64,000 nt of DNA from Cruorifilaria tuberocauda (GCA_013365365.1 JABVXU010000216.1:1-64000); one strand, 5' to 3'. Shown: positions 1-14,593, numbered from the stretch's first letter. Notes: a model not told the origin generated them from the letters alone. Program-made: numbers and translations.

Positions 1-953
1 GATAAAAATTAATAATAAATAACAATAAGCAGCAACACAAAAAATAGAAATAAAAGCTAATTAAGATCGGATTTTTGATAGAATGATTAAATTTAGATAA
101 AATAAGTAGGATTAATGATAATGAATATATGATGATAATGAATATAAATGATTAATGATAATGAATATAAATTTCAGTGTCATTATTAAATAATCGCAAA
201 TACCGGAGTAATTAATTTTTGTAAAATTTCAAATAAGGAAAATAGCTTTAACGTGATATCGCACGTGTAATAACGCATAATCACGTATTAGTTGTCATAA
301 TATTGAAATTTAATAGAATCATGGTAAATTGCTTCTTTTAAAATTACTAAAATGCAAACAATTTTCAAATCATACAAATACAATTATTCAATTCCAGTTT
401 GAAATTATTAATTTCTGAAAGGTTGAATTCGACTCGTATGATTAATAGTTAAAGTATTGAATTGTTTGATACTAAAAAAAATGAAATGAAAACTGAAATG
501 ATTAATAGTTTAAGCACTTAATTGATTGATACTCAAATTATTAATAAATATTCTAATAAGTTATGACTGTTTGCTTGTAATTTCATATATTATGGCATTC
601 TATTAGCTTAAAGATAATGAAAGGTTGCTTCCTGAAATCGTTATCCAGAATTGATCGATACTCAAATTATCCTTAATATTCTAATGAATTATGATTGTTT
701 ACTTGCAAATTTTTATTTACTTCAACTGGAAAAGTAAAAAAATTGAACTCACATTAATCAGAATTCATTAATAAATTATTAGTTAGTAGCTAATACCTTA
801 CAAATTGCAGTAAAAATTTTCATTTATTGATTGCAGGAAAAAAAAATTCCATTTTAATTTTCTAGCTCATTTCTATTTTCATACTTTCAATAAATGAATT
901 TCATTTATATTTATAAATAATTAAATTTTAATAAAAAAAAGGAATGTAATTAC
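1..953. other. 3' part of the GPCR gene region, no exon recognised
   Basis: This stretch follows, on the minus strand, the TM6 exon of the GPCR gene. The exon carrying TM7 and the C-terminal tail should lie downstream, but I found no TM7-like reading frame here (no equivalent of the NPxxY region), so that exon probably lies outside the window. The rest is AT-rich DNA with partly repeated phrases around positions 440-545 and 650-680. Confidence 0.5.
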
Positions 954-3900
954 TTAATAAATGGGGTACTATGGCTTGTAAAACATTGACGATGCAAAAT
1001 GGTGCCCATAGGAAGAAGTTACAAAAAATAATAGTCATTGTTAGACAAATTGTTTGAAATCGTTCTCGATTAAATTTCATCAATTGCTGACGACAATGTC
1101 GAGAATCATTGTGTAATCGAATAACATAAGATCTTGTTTCTTCACTGCAAGAAAAAAATGAAAATAATTCAGAGTATTAATCGATCTAAGTAATATTCCA
1201 TGATTACTTATTAATTTATCATTATTTTTTTTATTACTATTTACAACTTATGAAATTCATCATTACTACTTATAGTTATGAAATTTAACCTGAATTTACT
1301 TTGGATTTCTTCTCTGGAAAGAAATAAAAATAATTCAAAATATCAATCATATTCTACGATTACTTATTAATTTATCATCACTTTATCAATTACTACTTAC
1401 AGTAATAAAATTCATCATTACTGCCTACAATTATAAAATTTAATTTGAATTTAAAAAGAAATGAAAATAATTCAAAATAACAATCCTGTCCTACGATTAC
1501 TCATTAATTTATCATTACTTTATCAATTACTACTTAGGGTTGTAAAATTTAACTTGAATTTAATCTAAATTAATACGAGCAAAAAGAGCGCAAAATTTTA
1601 TCAACAGAAATATTCAATAATTTATTTTCGAAAAAAGTTTTCCAATTTCATGAAATTTTTATAATGTTAAAATCTTACATTTTTAAATAAATATAATTGA
1701 GTAAATAAAATCTTTCTCAGCTATTCTATTGCATTTCTTATTTCTGAATTTATTATTACTAATATCTTCAAGAATATTACCGTAATCATTATCAAACTGA
1801 TAAATTGTTTTTTTTTTTTTATTAAATTAATACATCTAATAGAGAATCGAATTAAATAATCATCGATTGAATTGTTATCAAAATTTAATTTTTACTTTGT
1901 AATTTTTTGGCAACCATTAGCCATAAATGATAAATCGGACATTTGCAATAATAATTGTTGATTACGACGTGATATCCAAATCGTTCTACATACTCGACAG
2001 TAAAAAAATGCTGCTAACACTGATGGTATTAACCAGGCTACGGTATTGAAACTTATCACATAAATACTTTTCAGAAGTGATACACCATGTCCATAAATTG
2101 TTGCACATTCACCAAACTTTCTATAAGTTTTTTTTTTCTTTCTTAAATCATTCAACAATTAATTAATAGTTTGCAATTGTACTGTAAGTGTTGAATACCT
2201 TTTAATTATTATGCCAATGTACTGTAATTAGTGGTACTGTAGCACCATTAAATAGTGGTACTGTATTTCAAAGAATCTCTTTCTACTTTCATTTTCTATT
2301 TTTTTAAAAATAATTAAACCATCAAAGTTAAGAACATTTGTACCATGTACGAATATTCCGAACGGCTCTGTCTTGGCCAGAAATGTCAACTTCAGGCCAT
2401 ATATTAGGTTTAACCAAACGAAAAAATGACATTTCAAGAGCTTGATTACAAGCTTTTCTTGCTATAAAGCTGAGCAATGAGAAAGATAGCTCAGTAATAT
2501 GGTACCAAGTAATTATTAATTGATAAATGATTTTAAAAAATATAAGAATGAATTTAAATTATTTACTCTAAATTGAAAGGTTTTTTTTTCAAAACTTTTT
2601 TCTTACGTTTTATGCCAAACAAAGAACTGAGGTATGGAGCATGCTAAAGCAGTGATCCATGCAATTATTGCTAAATGATTTGGTCGTCGATAGCGATCAT
2701 TGCAGTAAGTTTGCAATGGATGACATATGGCCTGTAGGAAAATGTATTTGTTTTAAATTTTAAACTTCAGTTTTAATCTATCTAAATTTTTGATCAACTT
2801 TTAATTTCAATTTAAGCTTATTTCATTTAATCAAGCTCTTTTTTCGGTAATCTTTATTTTTTTCTGCTTGATATTTCCGCTTTTTCTTTTAATTTGCTGT
2901 TTGAGATAATTATTGGAAATTTGATTCGATTAATCTTTGATAAATAATTTTAAATTAAATTAAATTTTTCACTATTTACTGGCTAATATTTCCCTTAACT
3001 TTTGATTTTAAAAATTAATAAATTATAAAGCAGGTTAATTTTAGAAAATTTTTTCTTTCCATTTTTTTATTTGAAAGCAATGTTAGAGATTAATCATTAA
3101 TGGAATTTGCGAATATGAATTATTTAAATTAAAAAAAGAAAAACCTGAAATCATAAAATTTAAAAACAAAACCTGGAAACGATCGAAGCTTATAGCAACT
3201 AAGAGAAATGGACTAGTATACATCGGGAATAGTTGTAGATATCTAACTAATTGACATAACCACGATGGTCCATCAAATATGGGATGTCTCAGGATAATAA
3301 TTATTTCGGTACCCAATGATAACAGTGCAAATAATAAATCTGCTGCACAGGTATGTAATAATAGAAGCTGTAAAGAAAAAAAAATTTAACACTTAAAAAA
3401 TTTTTAAACTTTTTATTTCAAATATTTCTTCTTGGCAATTACCGCTATTTTTAATTGATTTAGAAAGTTTTTTAAAAAAGAAAACAATTGTATTCTTATT
3501 TGTGAAAAATTCAAAAATAAGTTTTATAGTTGAAAAAGTTATCATAGAAGTTTAAAAATAAGTTTTAGAGTTTAAAAGGTTATCAGACATTTTGTTGTTA
3601 AATATATTTCGATGATTTAATCTCAAATCAGATATCCCGAATTCATCAATTATTCCTCATTCCCGCCTTTACCCGAATGAAAAGAAATTTACCAAACTGC
3701 ATCAAATTTTCCCTCGGATGAAAATGATTTTAAAGAAAACAAAAATCTAACAATCCAATGATTTGTGATTATCTTGATTGATTCATTTTATTTAGAATTA
3801 CTTTCGAGACATCAATCATCAATCATGAGTTAATCTAGTCATATCGATTACTTTGTTTTTTTTTCTGCAACTTTGCTATAAAATATTTCAAATTATATTT

Positions 3901-4725
3901 TCATCAAACTTTTTCCTTTTTTTTTTAAATTTTTTGCTTAATTTTTCGTTTCATTTTTATGCTTTCAGTATTCTTAATTGAAAATTTCTATTTCAATTTA
4001 ATGTCTAACTTTCTTATAATTTTAATTTGCATGGAATTTTAGATTATCATTAAAAAGTCAACTAATCTATTTAATTATTCAAAAATCACCATTCCCGTAC
4101 AAAAAAAAACACAGGTATGAAAGTTTACAAAAAGAAAAATTACTCAATCATCAATCGTATAACAAAAGTATAATCTACTAGTAACTAATTAGTAAACTAG
4201 TAAGCTAACTAGTAAAATATAACTTTTAATATTCTGCATAAGAAAAAACAATTAATTAATTAAAATAAAGATGAAATAATTTTGCTTATGTATTTTACAT
4301 AGTAATTACTTAAACTTAATGAAAATATACAAAAATTTCGCAATTACTAAATATATTTTCAAAAAATAAAAAAAAGCGAGAAATTTCAATGAAAAGATTT
4401 TCAGAATATCAAGGAACAAACAACCACTTATACTTTTTTTTATTTAACAAAAGAAAATTGCCTGTCCTTGCAAAAAATGCAAATATCAAAATTTTTATTT
4501 GAAAAAGGAAAAATTGAAATATAATTAAACGGAAGAAAATGAAATGTGTTATTATTATTTACCTGAACAGGTGAGATACGACGTTTTATGACAGCATTTC
4601 CACGAAATATAATAAAAATGAGAAATAAATTGCCAATAATTGCAAGTAACATTACCGCTGTCATGTGAACTATTATGAAAAAAATTTGTGGATGTAAGGC
4701 CATTGCAAATACTTTGATAATTTTC
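954..4725 (-). CDS. Class A neuropeptide GPCR, vasopressin/GnRH-AKH receptor-like (partial, TM1-TM6)
   Basis: A seven-transmembrane receptor for a peptide ligand, at the cell surface and probably neuronal or muscular. Exons in transcript order are 4563-4725, 3173-3367, 2607-2731, 1896-2120 and 954-1144, and all junctions keep phase. TM1 has the IIGNLFLIF pattern. Exon 2 has LLLLHTCAADLLFALL (TM2), then the TM3 region with WLCQLVRYLQLFPMYTSPF and DRF in place of DRY, followed by AICHPL. TM4 ends at SIPQFFVWHKT, and the ECL2 cysteine is in FGECATIYGHG before TM5. TM6 reads FFLWAPFCIVNVLQ. The LCxLVxYLQ...M...(L/F)LLxxSxDR layout matches vasopressin/oxytocin and GnRH/AKH receptors; nematode gnrr and ntr genes are the nearest families I know, and I cannot choose between them. 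TM7 is missing because the gene runs off the left edge. The first exon is uncertain (see 5701-5726). Confidence 0.8.
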
Positions 4726-5700
4726 CTAAAAATAAAAAATTGCAAAAATTTTATTTACAAAAATATCTTTGCTAAAAAATTTATTCAATGAAATTAAAAA
4801 ATTAAAATGAATTAAAAAAATTTTAAATTTGTATAATTTCAAATAAGAGATAATAATTGTAAAATGAGTAGAAGAGATTCGTATAATTTTAAACATGAGA
4901 TAATTACGAAAGAATAGAAGAGAAAATTTTAGATTAAGGTTTTTTTTTTAAATTTCAATTACTCAATTTCTAGATCTGAAATAGAATATTTAATTAATCA
5001 TTCAATTAAATATTTTCATATTTTCAAGAAATAATGGTTATCCAATTATTAGCTATTTGTAAATTTGCCAAATTCTTCAACTCTCATTGATAATATCAGA
5101 ATTATTTTCATATAAATTAATAATAATATTTCAGGCGTACTATGTGAAAATTATAATCCTAAAAAAAATTTTTATTCATCAAATATAATTTCATTTAATT
5201 GAAATATTCAGAAGCGAAATATATTTGAGTACAACAAATTCGTTATCATTATAATGAATAATAGCGAAATTGTGAAAAGTTATTGCGAAATATACTATAA
5301 AATAATTTTTTTTCAAATTCCAAATTGTGAAATATACTATAAACTAATTTATTTCTCAAATAATTTTTATCGGATTTATAAATATGAATCTGACGTGAGC
5401 ATGAATCCTATTTTAACTTTAATAAATTCTATTCTGAGAGAATTTTTTTGATTTCCATCAATAGCAGGAAAAAAAAACGGTAAAAGTTAAATTTGATTAT
5501 TTAATTTTAAAATTTGTCGTAGACAAAAAAGAAATTTAAAAATTACTTAGATGAAATTATTGCAAACGAATAAATTGATAATAGTGAAAAATGAAAGAAA
5601 GAAAGAAAGGAGAAAAAAAAAAAAAGAGGTAAGATTGAGAGACGACGACGAATGGATGAGAAGTTGAAAAGATTGATAAATGAAGTAAACAATCACATAC

Positions 5701-5726
5701 CTGATAAGCGAAATCGCAAGCATCAT
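5701..5726 (-). CDS. Possible first coding exon of the GPCR gene
   Basis: On the minus strand an ATG at 5726 opens eight codons reading MMLAISLI, followed by a good GTATGT donor. This leaves two bases, which is the phase needed by the acceptor at 4725, giving an R at the junction. A second ATG at 5736 gives a different 12-residue peptide ending in phase 0, which would put the next exon out of the TM1 frame. The predicted N-terminus is short and lacks the usual glycosylated ectodomain, so another 5' exon may be the true one. Confidence 0.35.
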
Positions 5727-7160
5727 TCATTTTCATGACGAAAATACAATTCCTTTTTAATTATTGTCTCCAATTTTAAACTTGAGCATATCAACATAAC
5801 CAATTTTTTTTTTTTTTTTGTTTCACCACTTCAACTGATTGAAATCATTTCAATGAGAAATAATAAGATAGAGAAACGAAAAAATTACAGTGAAACAGAA
5901 TAAAACTTACTATTAGCTATTTGTTTCTTGAGAGAAATATGCTAAGAGTAAATTCGAAATGAAATGAAAACGCAAAATTTTAATGTGAAATAAACGATAT
6001 ATAGTTTTATTGAAATTTTCATATTTTGTGAAAGTTTAAAATGGCTAAAATTAGCAAGAAGAAAAAAGTGAATTCAATATCAAATTTATTGCATATTGGC
6101 AAAGATTAATTGATAAAAAATCTTCTACTTTTTTACACATAATGCTGAAATATAGCATTATTGATTAAATTTGGAAACAATCATATTATATTATTATAAA
6201 AAATTTGTTATTAAAAATTATCATTTATAAGAAAGATCATATTATTATAAAAAATTATCATATCATAATTATACCATACTTCTTGTTAGAATTAACTTAA
6301 AGCCTTAAAGTATTGTAAAATGACGAATGATTTGATAAGTTTACTGGTAAACAGGTAGTATTTTACATTTAAGTATTTTTTTTCTTACTCTTTTCTGCTT
6401 ATACTAACAATTAAAACATTAATGCCCACTTTACCTTATTCTTGTTAGGAAAAAGAAAACTTCTTCCTTTACTTTTATCATTTATCACTTATCATTTTTC
6501 CAATTCAGGTAAATCTATTCATAGTTAATTAAGCCAAAGAAAGAAAAAATGATTATCAAATTAAAAAAGTTTACAGTTAATAATTTCTTTATCAATTATC
6601 AATTCTTGATTTGTAACTTCTCACTAGAATAAATTAAGCCTAATCTGGTAGCCATTTGCATATCATGATTTACTAAATAATATAATAACTTATTATATTA
6701 TAATTTATAGGAAACTAAAATTAAATTAAAAATTAATATCTAAATGTGAGTCAAAAAAAAAAAAAAGAAAAACTATTTGTCATTTGAATCGACAAAAACT
6801 TTTATTAGCTTATGGCTAATTTTCTAGTTCAATGCACAATGTGATATGATGAATACGCAACCGTAATAAATTATAAACTTGCTTTCAATGAAATTAAAAA
6901 TTTCATTGTAGCATCTTATTTTATCACTGTGATAAAATAGCAATGACTGATTCAATCACATTGATAAAAATAAACTTGTCGTGAATGATTTGAATTAGGA
7001 AATTTTTTGATTTGGTTAGATTCATGGACAATCTATTCAGTTGCAAGGTTGTTCCTAAGGTTGATAGAACAATTCCTCGTTTCTTGAAATTTGAGTTGAA
7101 GAACAGGTCAAGGTAATATTTTATTGATAAGATGGAGATTAAAGTAACAATTTGAAATAA

Positions 7161-7353
7161 AACTGAACTGATAGGTTCACAAAAATTAAAATACGAATAA
7201 TATCATGAAATCATGAAACATTTACCTTAGATAGCTGATAAGTTTTAGTTTATAATTGATAAACTGAACTGATACGTTGAGGAAAATACGAATAATATCA
7301 TGAAATCATGAAACATTTACCTTAGCTAGCTGATAAGTTTTAGTTTATAATTG
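7161..7353. repeat. Tandem duplication of about 100 bp
   Basis: Two neighbouring copies start with the same AACTGAACTGATA phrase at 7161 and 7262. They share a nearly identical stretch including ATACGAATAATATCATGAAA and a tail ending TTTATAATTGAT. The second copy has a small internal deletion and a few substitutions. It lies in intergenic sequence. Confidence 0.85.
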
Positions 7354-10300
7354 ATTCCGAAATTATGATTGAAATATTGATTACTTTACTCTTTAATTAG
7401 GTAACCTTTGAGCAACTTTTAGGAATTTAAAATTCAACTTTTACTTCTTTCATATTATCTCAAAAGTATTTCTACTATCAGTTACATGGAAATATTTTAC
7501 TAAGTAATTCCAAAGTATATCAACAAGCTAAAAAGTGAACTGATCAAGAGTGATCGATACTATCATTTGATAACTTTCAATAATTATCATATAGAATCAA
7601 ATTCTAACAATTAATGAAATAATCATTATCAAGTAATTGTTCATGAATTATTCCATCGTATTGAAACAGAAAATTATCCCTCAAAATAATTGAATCAAAT
7701 AAGAACAAAAAAGGAAACAGAATTGCAAAAATTTTGAATAAAAGTTGAAATTCCTTTTTTTTTGTATTACTAAATCATTTCTATTAAGTATGCAAAAAGT
7801 AAGCTAATAAGTAACAATTAATTTATATCAATCGTTGTTTTATCGTTCATTTGTAGTCATTCTCATGCATTGCGCATTTTTCACTAATTAAGGTAAAGGT
7901 AAATTAATAATATTAGTAATAATAATAATTTATTTTTTGGTAAATTTCATTAATATATAAGTTTTAACCTTAGAAGATTACCATAAAATGAAATAATTGA
8001 AATTATTAAAATAAGAAAAAATGATTATTATCAAGTTAAATTAAGATTATTTGATAATTATTAAAATTATTAATTAAATCAATTAATCAATCAAATGACT
8101 ATCAAAAATAAGGAATAATTTTAGTTGAAAAGTTTAAAATTTGAAAGGAATAGAACAGATAATAGCAATTCGAAATCATTATTGCCTAATTTATCACTTA
8201 CACTTTTATTACTTATTAAGTTTTATTTTATTAAGTTATATTAAGTATTATAACTTTTATTACTTTTATTTTCGAATAAAATTGAAATGAAAATATCTTA
8301 ATTATTGCAATAATTACCAATTTCGCATAATTCTCCATAGCAATTTCTCATTTAATTTCTTTTTTTGCAAATTCTTGAAGTAAAGATGTAAATATTTATT
8401 TGCTATATAAAATTTGGAAAAAATAAAATTAATTTTTAACGATAAGTTCAAAATTAAAATTAACTTTTTACGGTAAGTTAAAAGTAATTTTATTATCAAT
8501 GCATATGAAGTCATTTAATTAAATGTAAGAAGTAATGTAAGAGAAATATAAAATATATCATTTAATCATTCATATTTCAAATTACTAAACAATTTTTTTT
8601 AAATATTTGTGAATGCTTCTATCACTATTATTTAACTTAAAAATATTTAGCAATGATAAATGACAAAATGATAAACGAATGATAAACAAATGATAAAATG
8701 ATAAATGATAAATAAGATATGATAATTTCATTTATCAAATAGAATTGATTACTTACATAAAATATTTTTTAAATGAATTAATAAAAAAATAAATTTATTT
8801 TTTTCAGTTCAAAGCGAATCTTTTATTGTCGTATAAAATATAAAAGTTAATTTTAAGCAAATTTCTTTCATTTCGAATATTTTAAATTCAAAATTATTTA
8901 ATATAAAAAAATTGAAAGAAAATTTATCAAAAAATGAAAGGTAAAAAAAAGAAAAAGATGAGAAAAAAAGAAACCATCAATAATATTTAATCGACTTTTT
9001 CCAACTTCTAAATTATCGGCAAATAACTTATGATAAGATAAATATGCCAGACATGTAAAATGGTAAATAAGTAAGCTAATAAATCAGTAAATATCTTATC
9101 TTATTCCCAATCTTTAACTTTTACTTCTGGTTTTATTATCATTACCAGTAAAATAGCAACAATCAAATTATTCGATATTACACATTGCTACTGTTATTAT
9201 TATTGTAACTGTTATTGTTCTAACTGTTAAGCATTCAAACGAATTCCTTTCAGATAACTTTACTGTTAACTAATTAATGAAACAATAAGTACTAATCAAA
9301 TAAAATCCAGTAGAAAAAAAAAAAGCCTCACCAGAGGAAATCAATCATTATCAGATAATTCCAGCATATCAAGGCAAAAACTCAAAAGTGAAAATTAAAA
9401 TTTTTGAATTTCAATTTTCAAAAACTCAAAGATTTCTTGATACAATGAGCTGGAATAACAAATATTATCATTTCTTGATTCGTTCTGATTTGATCATTCT
9501 TTGTAATATCTCGGATAATCGATGTATCAATGATAGTACTGTTATCTCGGCTTATGATATCTAATATTTAATTCAGCTTATGACAATTAATTTTTTAATT
9601 TCTATTTTTGTTTAACAAATTTCTCTCTCTCTCTCTTATTATCTTTCGTTATTTTCCAATTCTTAACTTTATTTTCTTATCAATCATAGCTTTTTCAATT
9701 TAAATAACAATAATTAAATACTCATTAAATGAATGTAGATGATATTATTGTAAAGTTATGATAAGTGCAAAACTATTGAAGTGCAATCAAGAGAACTATT
9801 CAATTTCTATATTACACTTTGATGTATTTTTTCCTTTTTAAATCAAACTATTCTAATTTCTAATTTACTCTCATTCATTTTATTTTTTAAAAGAAAAAAT
9901 TTTTAATACTTTAAGGTGAAATTTTGAGTTAATTCGTTTTTGTCTATCGAAAATCATGCATAATTAATAAGTATTCAACAATACAGGGAAAAAGATTCCT
10001 TTACATATTTAAATATTTTCAAATAAGATTTAATAATTTAAATGAGAATATTTTTTTGCGAAAAAAATAATCTGAAATAACAAAAGATAAGATTTTTCCT
10101 AGAAAAGAGAAATAATTAATAATTTAAATAATTGTCAATAGAATAGCGTTTTTTTTTTACGTATATTCATTAATTAATTAAAAATATTAGCTGGCAAAGT
10201 TTGCATGAAAGAAAGGAAAAGTGAAAAAACCTTTCATTAAAGTTGAAATAATTTTGAATGGAAGTAATACTGAAATAATAGATTGAAAATTGAAATAAAA

Positions 10301-11171
10301 TTATAAATTTAATCTGAAATTCAATCAGTTGTTTCAATTTATTCGATTATTTCGTCTAAAATTAATCCTGAGTTATTCTGATATTGCATTGAGTTGTTTC
10401 AGTGATTTCAGTGCTCCGTTGGGAATTAAACTATTCCAATAAATGAAATACATAAAATCCCAAATTCACAATTAACATTCATTTTTTCTCTTTCAAGTAA
10501 CATTCCGGCAGATTTCCTTTTTCAATTATACAAAGTTTAATAAAAAAAGTTTTTCTCGAAAAAAGATTTATTTGAAAAATAAAAGTATATGAAAAATACT
10601 TTACTCTATCTATACCATGTATTAGAGTATTGATATAAAAATTACATATCTAAGTTATTTTTTAATGCAACAAAAAACTTGAAATTTCAAAAATAAAATA
10701 CAGTAATCGTGAAAATAGGGAAAAATTAAAATAATGAAATAAGCAATTAAAACTTATTGCTGTAATCTTTTTGTAGTTTTAATGATTATCATAACTATCA
10801 ATTGCTACTAATTACTTCATATAATAAGCTAATTAATTGAATATTATCAATGATTAATGATTTTTAACAACCTTGACTATTATTAAAATGTATTTTTTAT
10901 TGTCTTTTCTCATTTCCAATAATTTTTCATTTTCATGATTTCATTTTTTATCATTTTCCATGCGACAAAATAAATTCATGATTTCAGGAATTTAAGAATT
11001 TTCGAAGTCAAACTTTAATTTATTAATATTTATCATTTATGTGCAAGAAAAGAAAGACCTAAAATAAAAAAAGAAAGGTAGTATTGAAAAATTACAGATG
11101 AAGAAGAATCTCTTACTTAAGATTATAAGAAGATGAAATGTTAATGAAAGAAAATCGTATGCAAATTGTTT

Positions 11172-11700
11172 GAATATAAATGTTGATATTATAAATTCAA
11201 GGATTAGATGTAAATATAAATATCGTAAATGTAAATTGGAAATACTAATTCAATTTAGTTATTTTAAGTAATTAATTAAAATTCATTTAGATTATAAATA
11301 TATAAAAATAAAAGTAAAATGAAGCAAAGAAATGAAAATTTGAATGAAATCTCTATATTTAATCTTTAGTTTTCACATTTAAAAAAAAAGAAAAAATTCA
11401 AAAAAATTAAAATATAAATGCTAATACTATAAATGTAAAGATTAAATATAAATACTATAAATCAAAATTGTAAATACTAATTCAATTCAATTATTTTCAA
11501 GTAATTAATTAAAAATATTTTGAAAGTTTTAAATATTATTGCATTCATTACAATATAAATGTTAATATTATAAATGTAAATGCTGCTGTAAATGTAAGGA
11601 TTAAATATAAATACTATCAATTTAAATTGTAAATTTTAACTAAACTAAATTTTCAATTATTTTTAAGTAATTAATTAAAAATATTTTAAAAATTATAAAT
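11172..11700. repeat. Three diverged copies of an AT-rich repeat
   Basis: Blocks starting near 11172, 11408 and 11551 share the same order of phrases: AATATAAATG, TATAAAT, GGATTA or AGATTA, AAATATAAATA, a run of TAAATT words, and then AAGTAATTAATTAAAA. Copies differ by substitutions and indels and are spaced about 140-240 bp apart. This looks like local duplication in non-coding DNA. Confidence 0.7.
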
Positions 11701-12035
11701 ATTATTGCATTTATATTAAGTATATTAATAATAAAAGTAAGAATGGATGGATGAAGTATAAATGAGAGTTGAGAAAATGAAAAAAGAATGGGAGAAGTAA
11801 GTAAAATGAGTAAAAGTGATAGTAGCCAAGGCCAAGAAAGGCTTACTTCATTGTAAGCTATCAATGATTATACTCATGGTATCATATTAAAAAAGAAAAT
11901 AAAGGATGTATGTTATTGAATTATTGATGATAATGTATCCTTGGTGACAATAATTTGAATAGTTGCATAAAATTAATACAAATAATTTAATAACAATTAT
12001 TTATCTTTCTATTATATTCTTTTCTTTCATTATGT

Positions 12036-12063
12036 GTGCACACACACACACACACACACACAC
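12036..12063. repeat. (CA)n microsatellite
   Basis: A run of CA dinucleotides, followed shortly by a TACGTACGTACGTA-like stretch near 12080-12092. Intergenic. Confidence 0.9.
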
Positions 12064-14593
12064 TACAATGTATACATACACGTACGTACGTAGTATGTAA
12101 ACGTATTATGACGTTTCAAAGATTAATTGATAAATCTAAATTCCTTTTTAAGCTTTAATTTCAACATTCCATAATTAAATCATTAGTTTTGAAAATCTTT
12201 AACTTCACTCGTAATTAAATTATCATTCATAGTTAAATTATAAAATTTTTAACTTCATTTCATAATTAAACTATTATTTTTGAAAATCTTTAATTTCAAC
12301 ATTTCATAATTAAATTATCAGTTTATGTTTTATATCATTTATGTTTATTATTTAATTTGAAAATTTTTGATTCATTTCATCATCTATTCTCATGCTTTCC
12401 ATTGAAATTTCATGAAACTTTTTTCCTCTTCTCATTAAAATAATGAAATTAAATTAATTATCATGATAATATCTTCATCATGATAAGATGCAATAATTAA
12501 ATTCTAACATGAAAATATCACGAAAAGTAAAAATTTGATATTATTATCACAATTACTACCAATAATAGTAAAATGTATCCTTGATAACATTATCGGCTAA
12601 AATGAAAATTTTTGCTCTTTATTTTTCCACAAAGTAAATTCAATTTCATATCCGTTCATCCTTTAAATAATTTAAAACAAGTTCATAATTTAATTTCTAA
12701 GGTATACTTATCATTTTAAATAATTTTAAAACAAGTTTATATTTCAATTTCTAAATGTATAATTAATCATTTAGAATAAATTTTGCTGGTAAAATAAAAT
12801 TTTTCTCATGAAAATAATATATATTATGTATGATTAATTAATATAATACGATAATTTCCACATAATATCAATTTCACATTAATTAATTACGAATACGGTT
12901 AATACTGTTGAATACAAAGTGAACATTTGTCTCCGACAATATGAACTAATGATCGGGGAAAAAAATGAACTTATAAATTTTGCAATATTTCTAGATATCA
13001 ATATTTTTCTTCTTTCCTAGACAAGGATGAAATGACGAATAGGATAAATAATTTAAGAATCATTGAAGTATTATTATCATAATTAATATAAAAGAAGACA
13101 AGACTTGTTTACTGACCATCAAGTTAGTAATTTTGTTCGTTTGGACGTTGAAATATATTCATGCATATTAGTCACTACCGGAAACTTTTCAGTCTTGCTG
13201 ATATAATGTTATCCTAGCTATATGATAATTCGAGAATCATTCTACTACTATCAAATTACCCATATTGCATTGGAATATTAAAAATCCTTTTGACAAATTT
13301 CTTAGCAAAGAAATTGGAGCTGCTCGATGATGAAAATATGATTGACTACAAATTTACACTACCTTATGATATTTAATATTTGAACATAAATTCCCAATTT
13401 ACCTTATTTGATAAAAAAGATAAAACTAGAACTTTCAAAAGATTATTAAAATTGATAGATGAACTTCATCAGAATTCTAAAAATTTTTCACTAATAAAAA
13501 TTTGAAATTATCTCATCCAAAAATTTCAATAATAAATATCTGTTCAAAAAAAGAAAAAAGGTAAAAACATTAATATTCAAATGATGTGAATAAACTATAC
13601 CACTTATTGTATAGATTTTGAACTGAAAAAAAATTGTGTGGTGTAATGAACATTGATTAGAATGCATCATCTACTAAAATAGATGGATTAAGTTTCTAAA
13701 TCATAGGAATAATTAAAATATGAAAATCCTTGAGGGCAAATTAATCATTCTCATATATTTTGCATTTAAAATAAAAAACATACATAATTAGCACAACTTA
13801 CTAGCTATAATGATTCAGAAATGAGAAGAAAAAATAAAGGAGTGGAAGATTTGGTGATTATCAAATAAAAAAGAAAAAATATTCATCCAATAAAATGAAT
13901 GCTTTTTTTTTTCCTTAGTAGGAAAAAAAAATGAACGAACGCATAAAAATGATGAAAGAAACAACACAATATAGATGAACAACAATCCGATAGTTAGATA
14001 AATGTCATTATTTTTATCTTTTCAATACACTATATTCGACTTTTGTTTTCTTGTACTATATAATATTTCTCCTGAGAATAAATGCAACAAATTTTGCAAT
14101 GGATAAAATTGTGAAAGGATTAAATGAAAATCTATCAGATGATGTGAAGCACATTACAGCAAAGAACGAATAGTGACGAATAAGTCAAATCCTACACTGA
14201 ACAACAAACGGCATTGTAACATACGAAGAAATCCTATATTTCCATTCAAACATAATCCCTCAAAACTTATCTAATTCTCGAGGAATCATTTTACTTCATT
14301 TCGTAAAAATGCATATCATTAGTTTTGATGTAAACATAAAGCGAAATAAATTTACAAGAAAATCTTCTAGTGGTGTGAAATGGTTCAAGTAAAATTTCAT
14401 TTACCCTTTATGTTAAACGAAAGACGAGATTAATTTTAGTGCTGTATTAGTTTTACATAAAAAATCTAAAAACTACTTCACGATTATTCGAATAGTGAAG
14501 AAAATTTAATTATAATAAAAACAATTTCCTCCGTTATATCAATTATCAAATAAGTTAAAAAAGTTTTCAAAGAACTTTTTCGCATTTATACAG

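Noticed and set aside
2228..2460. Minus-strand segments between the GPCR exons at 2607 and 2120 with a CTCAG acceptor
   Set aside because: The exon ending at 2607 joins directly in phase to the one starting at 2120, giving the expected TM4-ECL2 sequence; inserting this segment adds an implausible stretch and spoils the phase.
5254..5451. Plus-strand ORF with repeated CEIYYK phrases
   Set aside because: It results from a short local repeat (GCGAAATATACTATAAA-type words); no start or splice context and extreme composition.
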